Both the position numbers and the translations under genes were made by a program. Shown here piece after piece: positions 60,291-64,000 of a stretch of DNA of 64,000 bases. The stretch's first letter is position 1, and each line of letters starts with the position of its first letter. This DNA is from Nemertoderma westbladi (lineage: Eukaryota > Xenacoelomorpha > Nemertodermatida > Nemertodermatidae): contig JAUCBJ010009040.1 of NCBI GenBank assembly GCA_032718475.1, positions 1 through 64,000 of the forward strand, in the 5' to 3' direction. The notes beneath the pieces were generated by a model, which was not told the origin of the DNA, ran no database searches, and saw only the letters and a program-made list of their open reading frames with translations.

Positions 60291-60635
60291 ATTCTACTGT
60301 ATAACCAAAACAATAACCTAAATTTAATAGAACAGTTTGATTACAGTATTATTTTTAGGAGTAATCAGCTGTTATTTGTGTCGATTTCCCGAAATATTGT
60401 TATTGCATAAATAAATCGATGGTGTTTTATCATAACGACTCAAATGTCATCTTTGTCAAAATAGAGTTTTGGTGTTTTTCTGCATATTTAGACTTCTACG
60501 AATCTTCTATTAAAGTATTAGATCCTAGAGTTGTTGCGTGTGCTTGAGTTACAGCGCATTTCAGAAAATTGCATAACCACTCAAATGCCAATTTTACATT
60601 AAGTCAAGGGAAACGGCTTTTTTTTTCATAACCAC
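60291..60635. other. Gene-free stretch before right arm
   Basis: Contains GATGGTGTTTTATCATAACGACTCAA near 60420, a diverged copy of the phrase found in both arms (38610 and 61215), and CATAACCACTCAAATG near 60582. No gene is seen. Confidence 0.5.
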
Positions 60636-63600
60636 TTAAACCCATAGCCCATCATTACAGATAAGGAGATGGTGATTGAAACTCGTCCCTTACAGACTCA
60701 ATATACTATCAATGGGCGGGAAATTCGAATTGTAACTTCTATAAGTACTTCTTTACATGACTGTTTCTTTCAGATTTCAGATTAAATAAATATTTTACAT
60801 TTTTAATTGACATTTAATTGAATACCGGTAATTGTGTTTGTTCAAACAATGCACTGTATTGGTCATGAAGTCCAGGTTTTATGGAGCCGAAGGTGATGGA
60901 TAGGAGGAAAGATAGTTAGCAGTTCATGAAAAGACTGTCTCGGACAGATTTCACTGATTGTTTTGTTCGTATGCCTAACATATTAATAGATATGTCGTTA
61001 TGAAAAATCACAATTTAAGTGAAAAAATTTTGCATAACCACTCAAATCCTAAAAAACATCGATAAATTGGTTAAATGTCACTAAAAATCCTAATTGTGGT
61101 GTTTTACCGCATGAATGATTTATTATCTACCTTATGAAACCAAAAATTATCTCTTAGGTACCATAGGGGAATTAGAATGTAGAAAAATGCTCCCCTGAAC
61201 AATTAGGTTTTTGAGTGTTGAGTGGTTATGATAAAACACCATCGAAATATAACATACTAAAAATTATAAATGAAAACTACTGGATACTGTTATAAAAGCA
61301 AAGAGCAATTCTTGAATTATTTTATAAATAGTATGTCGTGAATAAAATAGTTGTAGAATTATAAGTATTTAAACCGATTATTTTACACAAATTCAACAAA
61401 CTATCTATATAATTTTAATGTTGTTGTTCAAATATTTAAACAATTTCACAAGGGAGGTGGTGTCAGGAAACTTAAGAAAAACAAGCTGTACCTGCAACCA
61501 ATCAGTTTCAAACCACATTTGATTAAGTTAACTAACTATGATATTCGCATTATTCATAAATCAAAGAAACTTATTTATTACATGTGAAAAAAGTTATACT
61601 TTTTACCATGTAATACGTGGAACTACTGGACATAACATATTAAATGTATGGCGTAGGGACTTACTGAGAAATAATGTCGCACTGCGATGGAAAATATGTC
61701 GCCCTGGCGATTTGGTAGTGCGAAATTAATTTCACACAAATAAATAAAAAACCTTAAATTATTTTATTCGAATTTCAACAACTTTATCTCCGGATTGACT
61801 CCGAATTAATATGCCCGGAGCCGGAACCAGTATAATGGGCCGGAGCTCCGGAGCCGGAGCTGTGTTGCATCCCTAATTAACACAATACTATCCATAGACT
61901 ACTATTTTATTGAACGTTAATATTCTATAATATTCTTTATTATTCTATAAAGTTATTCTACAGATACTAATTTCTGTGTTATTGTGTATATTGTTTAGGT
62001 ATTTAGTATTTAGATTAAAATGCCCCATTATATTATGTAACATCAGCTGTTTTAAACGTGTTTGATAATTTATATATTTTATTCAATTATTACAAATAAA
62101 TGGTTAGATATTCCGGTAGTCTCTTTGGTTGTAGGAGGAATGTTACACCGACCAAACTTATTGCAGTACATATTCATTCGCTGGCTCTATTTTTATATAT
62201 TCGTATGTTTGTTATGAAATAATTGTACGATGTTAAAACAATGAAAAATACATTCAATATATACCATGTTTATTTTATTGATGTACTTTTTATCCTTAAG
62301 TGAATTAAGTTAATGTTAAAAATCGTAAACATGAAAAAAGATTAATGTAAAGTTTTGTGTTACAAACATTAACTGTCACTGTTAACTTTTAGTAAGTTCG
62401 ATTTGTGCTCTCCTAACCCACTAAGTTAGATTAATGTTCTAACTGCTATTGTTACACCAATTTGTGACAGAAACTCTTGTTTGTCACAAAATATTAAATG
62501 TTTTAAGTAATTAATTAATTTTGTCTCTAAGTTAAGGAAATTAATTTATATTCGCGAAATATATTATGACAATAATATTTAATGATTCGTTTTAAACTAA
62601 TGCTGAAATCTTTGTTGATACATTTACCTATGAATGTTATGACTTTTGGGTCGAGCCACTACATCTGTTAGCTTTGGCATACACCTTAGTATTGTCCGTC
62701 CTTCCATTTCTACTTCCGTTGTTTGAACGTTGTAACCTTGCGCTTCCAAGGTTAAGCTGTTCTCCATAGAAACCGATTTTATTTGTGGTTATAGCAATAA
62801 TAAATAATAATTATTATTATTTTATTTAATTCAGCCAGGAAGGTAGTATTATCTAAAATGAAATAAAAGTGTAATTATAGGTAAGGAAAAATAATTAATT
62901 AAAGTAAATTACACTTAGTATATCAGTAATACAGATTTTAAAAGTAGCCGAAGTGCTTAAATGGCACAGTTGTTATGTAATCTGTATTATTTTGGGACAC
63001 GTAATGTAAGGGCTCTGGGACGGGCACATATATTTTTTAACCTGTTACATAATAATATAATTTAATAACAAAACATATTAATTTCACAGTTTTTAATGGT
63101 TGCGGTTCATAATTCTATTATTTTGGCTAATAATTTTATAATTATTGTGGCCTCCCCAGCCCGGTTGCCCATTCTCAGCCAATTCTGGCTCAGCCACGGA
63201 GAATGGAGGTGAAACTGTCTCTGTTTCAAATATATCAATAATTTATGGCTGAGTTAGTTTTCGTGCTGTGGTCCCTTTCTGGCACCCATCAAAATTATTT
63301 TTCGTGCTAAAATTGTCATAATTATGTCTCGCTAGAATAAATTTATTTGTAGTATATAGCGGTTTTTTTGGATGCTGATCGCGATTATAGAACTCAAATA
63401 TAACATTCGAGAAAATTTCTGGTCATTTTGAATGTGCCCCTGGGGCACGAAAAAAACAAGTAGTGCAAATATGATAATAAAAAGTTTTACTAAATTAACC
63501 TGATTTTATGTCCTTATTGGTTTTTCCGTGTAGTTGACAAAATTTGATATAATTCACGTATCGTAGGACGTAGAGTAATATTAATTTCAATACGTGTCAC

Positions 63601-63676
63601 TAAAATTCGTGTCACTAAAATACGTGTCACTAAAATACGTGTCACTAAATTACGTGTCACTATACGTTTCACTAAT

Positions 63677-63707
<31 letters not shown>

Positions 63708-63712
63708 TAAAT
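60636..63712 (-). repeat. Right 3.1-kb inverted arm (uninterrupted)
   Basis: Reverse complement of the left arm without the HINE and LTR insertions. It therefore gives the empty sites: GAAAC at 61566-61570 for LTR element 1, the TTTATTTCATTTTAG region near 62855 for HINE A, and the ATAATAATT region near 62815 for HINE B. It ends in a C-run (63676-63703) and GGTGTAAAT. Confidence 0.9.
62624..62767 (-). CDS. 47-codon ORF or first exon in right inverted arm
   Basis: The exact inverted copy of 21660-21803, with the same start context and the same donor-like CATAG/GTAAAT at its end. Both copies lie about 0.9 kb from the arm terminus once insertions are removed. Function unknown. Confidence 0.35.
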   Translation of the reverse strand: MENSLTLEAQGYNVQTTEVEMEGRTILRCMPKLTDVVARPKSHNIHR

Positions 63713-63714
63713 TA

Positions 63715-64000
63715 GCGCAACGTCTCAGAACAAAATGTATAATATGGTTGTTTATCCTACACTAAATGCAACTCCAATCAAATAATGTACCGCAATGGAG
63801 TAGCGAATGGCAACATCTATTACCTTGAGAGAATTATTGCTTGGCAACACGGAGGGGTAATCAATACACCGTTAATGCCAATCTAATTAACGGCCGACTT
63901 ATTCTCGGGTTGGTTGTATTAATATTAGCATGTTTGTGGCTTTGTTTATTTTTTTGTAATTATTTTCAAATTTTATCAAAATTATCGTTTTAACCGGTTT
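63715..64000. other. Right flank of giant TIR element
   Basis: Plain non-repetitive-looking AT-rich sequence without a supported gene. It begins just after the TA duplication. Confidence 0.4.

Larger units (their letters stand above)
18017..63712. mobile_element. Giant composite TIR element (45.7 kb with nested insertions)
   Basis: The left terminus ATTTACACCGGGG... and the right terminus ...CCCCGGTGTAAAT are inverted copies, each flanked by TA (18015-18016 and 63713-63714). Behind each lie a G or C homopolymer, then repeats of ACGTATTTTAGTGAC, then about 3.1 kb of inverted homology. Subtracting two HINEs and two LTR elements leaves roughly 15 kb. It is not a Polinton: no polymerase, integrase, ATPase or capsid gene is seen and the target duplication is 2 bp. 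Remaining internal coding traces are a 47-codon ORF in each arm and a zinc-ribbon ORF near 45490-45975. Treating it as one transposon is an inference from the termini and the TA flanks. Confidence 0.7.

Noticed and set aside
18017-63712. Polinton/Maverick or endogenous large DNA virus
   Set aside because: Length and long inverted arms fit, but the target duplication is 2 bp rather than 6 bp and no polymerase B, integrase, packaging ATPase or capsid gene is visible in the spacer.

Overview
The window looks like nuclear DNA of an invertebrate animal, probably marine. It has spliced genes with GT-AG introns, a tRNA-derived SINE, non-LTR retrotransposon 3' ends, BEL/Pao LTR retroelements, Helentron-like elements, terminal-inverted-repeat (TIR) DNA transposons and AT-rich non-coding DNA. 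No bacterial operon, CRISPR array, rRNA or intact tRNA gene is seen. The species cannot be fixed from the sequence; a deuterostome or lophotrochozoan with a fibrinogen-related gene family would fit.

Layout. 1-5,690: repeats only. They comprise a roughly 3 kb TIR element with TA target duplication that carries a SINE and a fold-back element, then a LINE fragment and a 32-bp minisatellite. 5,690-16,900: the one convincing host gene, a secreted coiled-coil plus fibrinogen-domain protein (exons 14,971-16,805). Its TATA promoter and signal-peptide exon occur four times in tandem in a 2.27-kb unit bounded by minisatellite blocks. The first unit is enlarged by a 2,210-bp DNA transposon. 16,900-18,014: gene-poor.

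18,017-63,712: a huge composite with 3.1-kb terminal inverted repeats that start ATTTACACCGGGG and are flanked by TA. Removing later insertions leaves an ancestral element of about 15 kb. Later insertions are two Helentron-type HINEs (18,954-20,454 and 20,502-21,620) and two related, oppositely oriented giant BEL/Pao retroelements: copy 1, 22,850-38,284 (+), duplication GTTTC; copy 2, 45,978-58,769 (-), duplication GCATT. The right inverted arm keeps the unoccupied sites of the left-arm insertions, so the order of events can be read directly.

The BEL/Pao elements have about 1,159-bp LTRs, a 2-2.5 kb leader with tandem repeats, and a long Ala/Glu/Arg-rich N-terminal extension before the Gag core. 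Zinc knuckles, protease, RT, RNase H and integrase follow. Between pol and the 3' LTR lies a further gene region (ORF-X) that I do not recognise. Copy 1 has all pol domains but is broken by stops and frameshifts. Copy 2 has lost RT, RNase H and integrase, yet its LTRs are more alike, so it is probably the younger insertion and was moved in trans. The spacer of the giant TIR element holds a 160-bp satellite, other small transposons, a minisatellite, a third LTR fragment and a decayed zinc-ribbon ORF that may be a relic of its own gene set.
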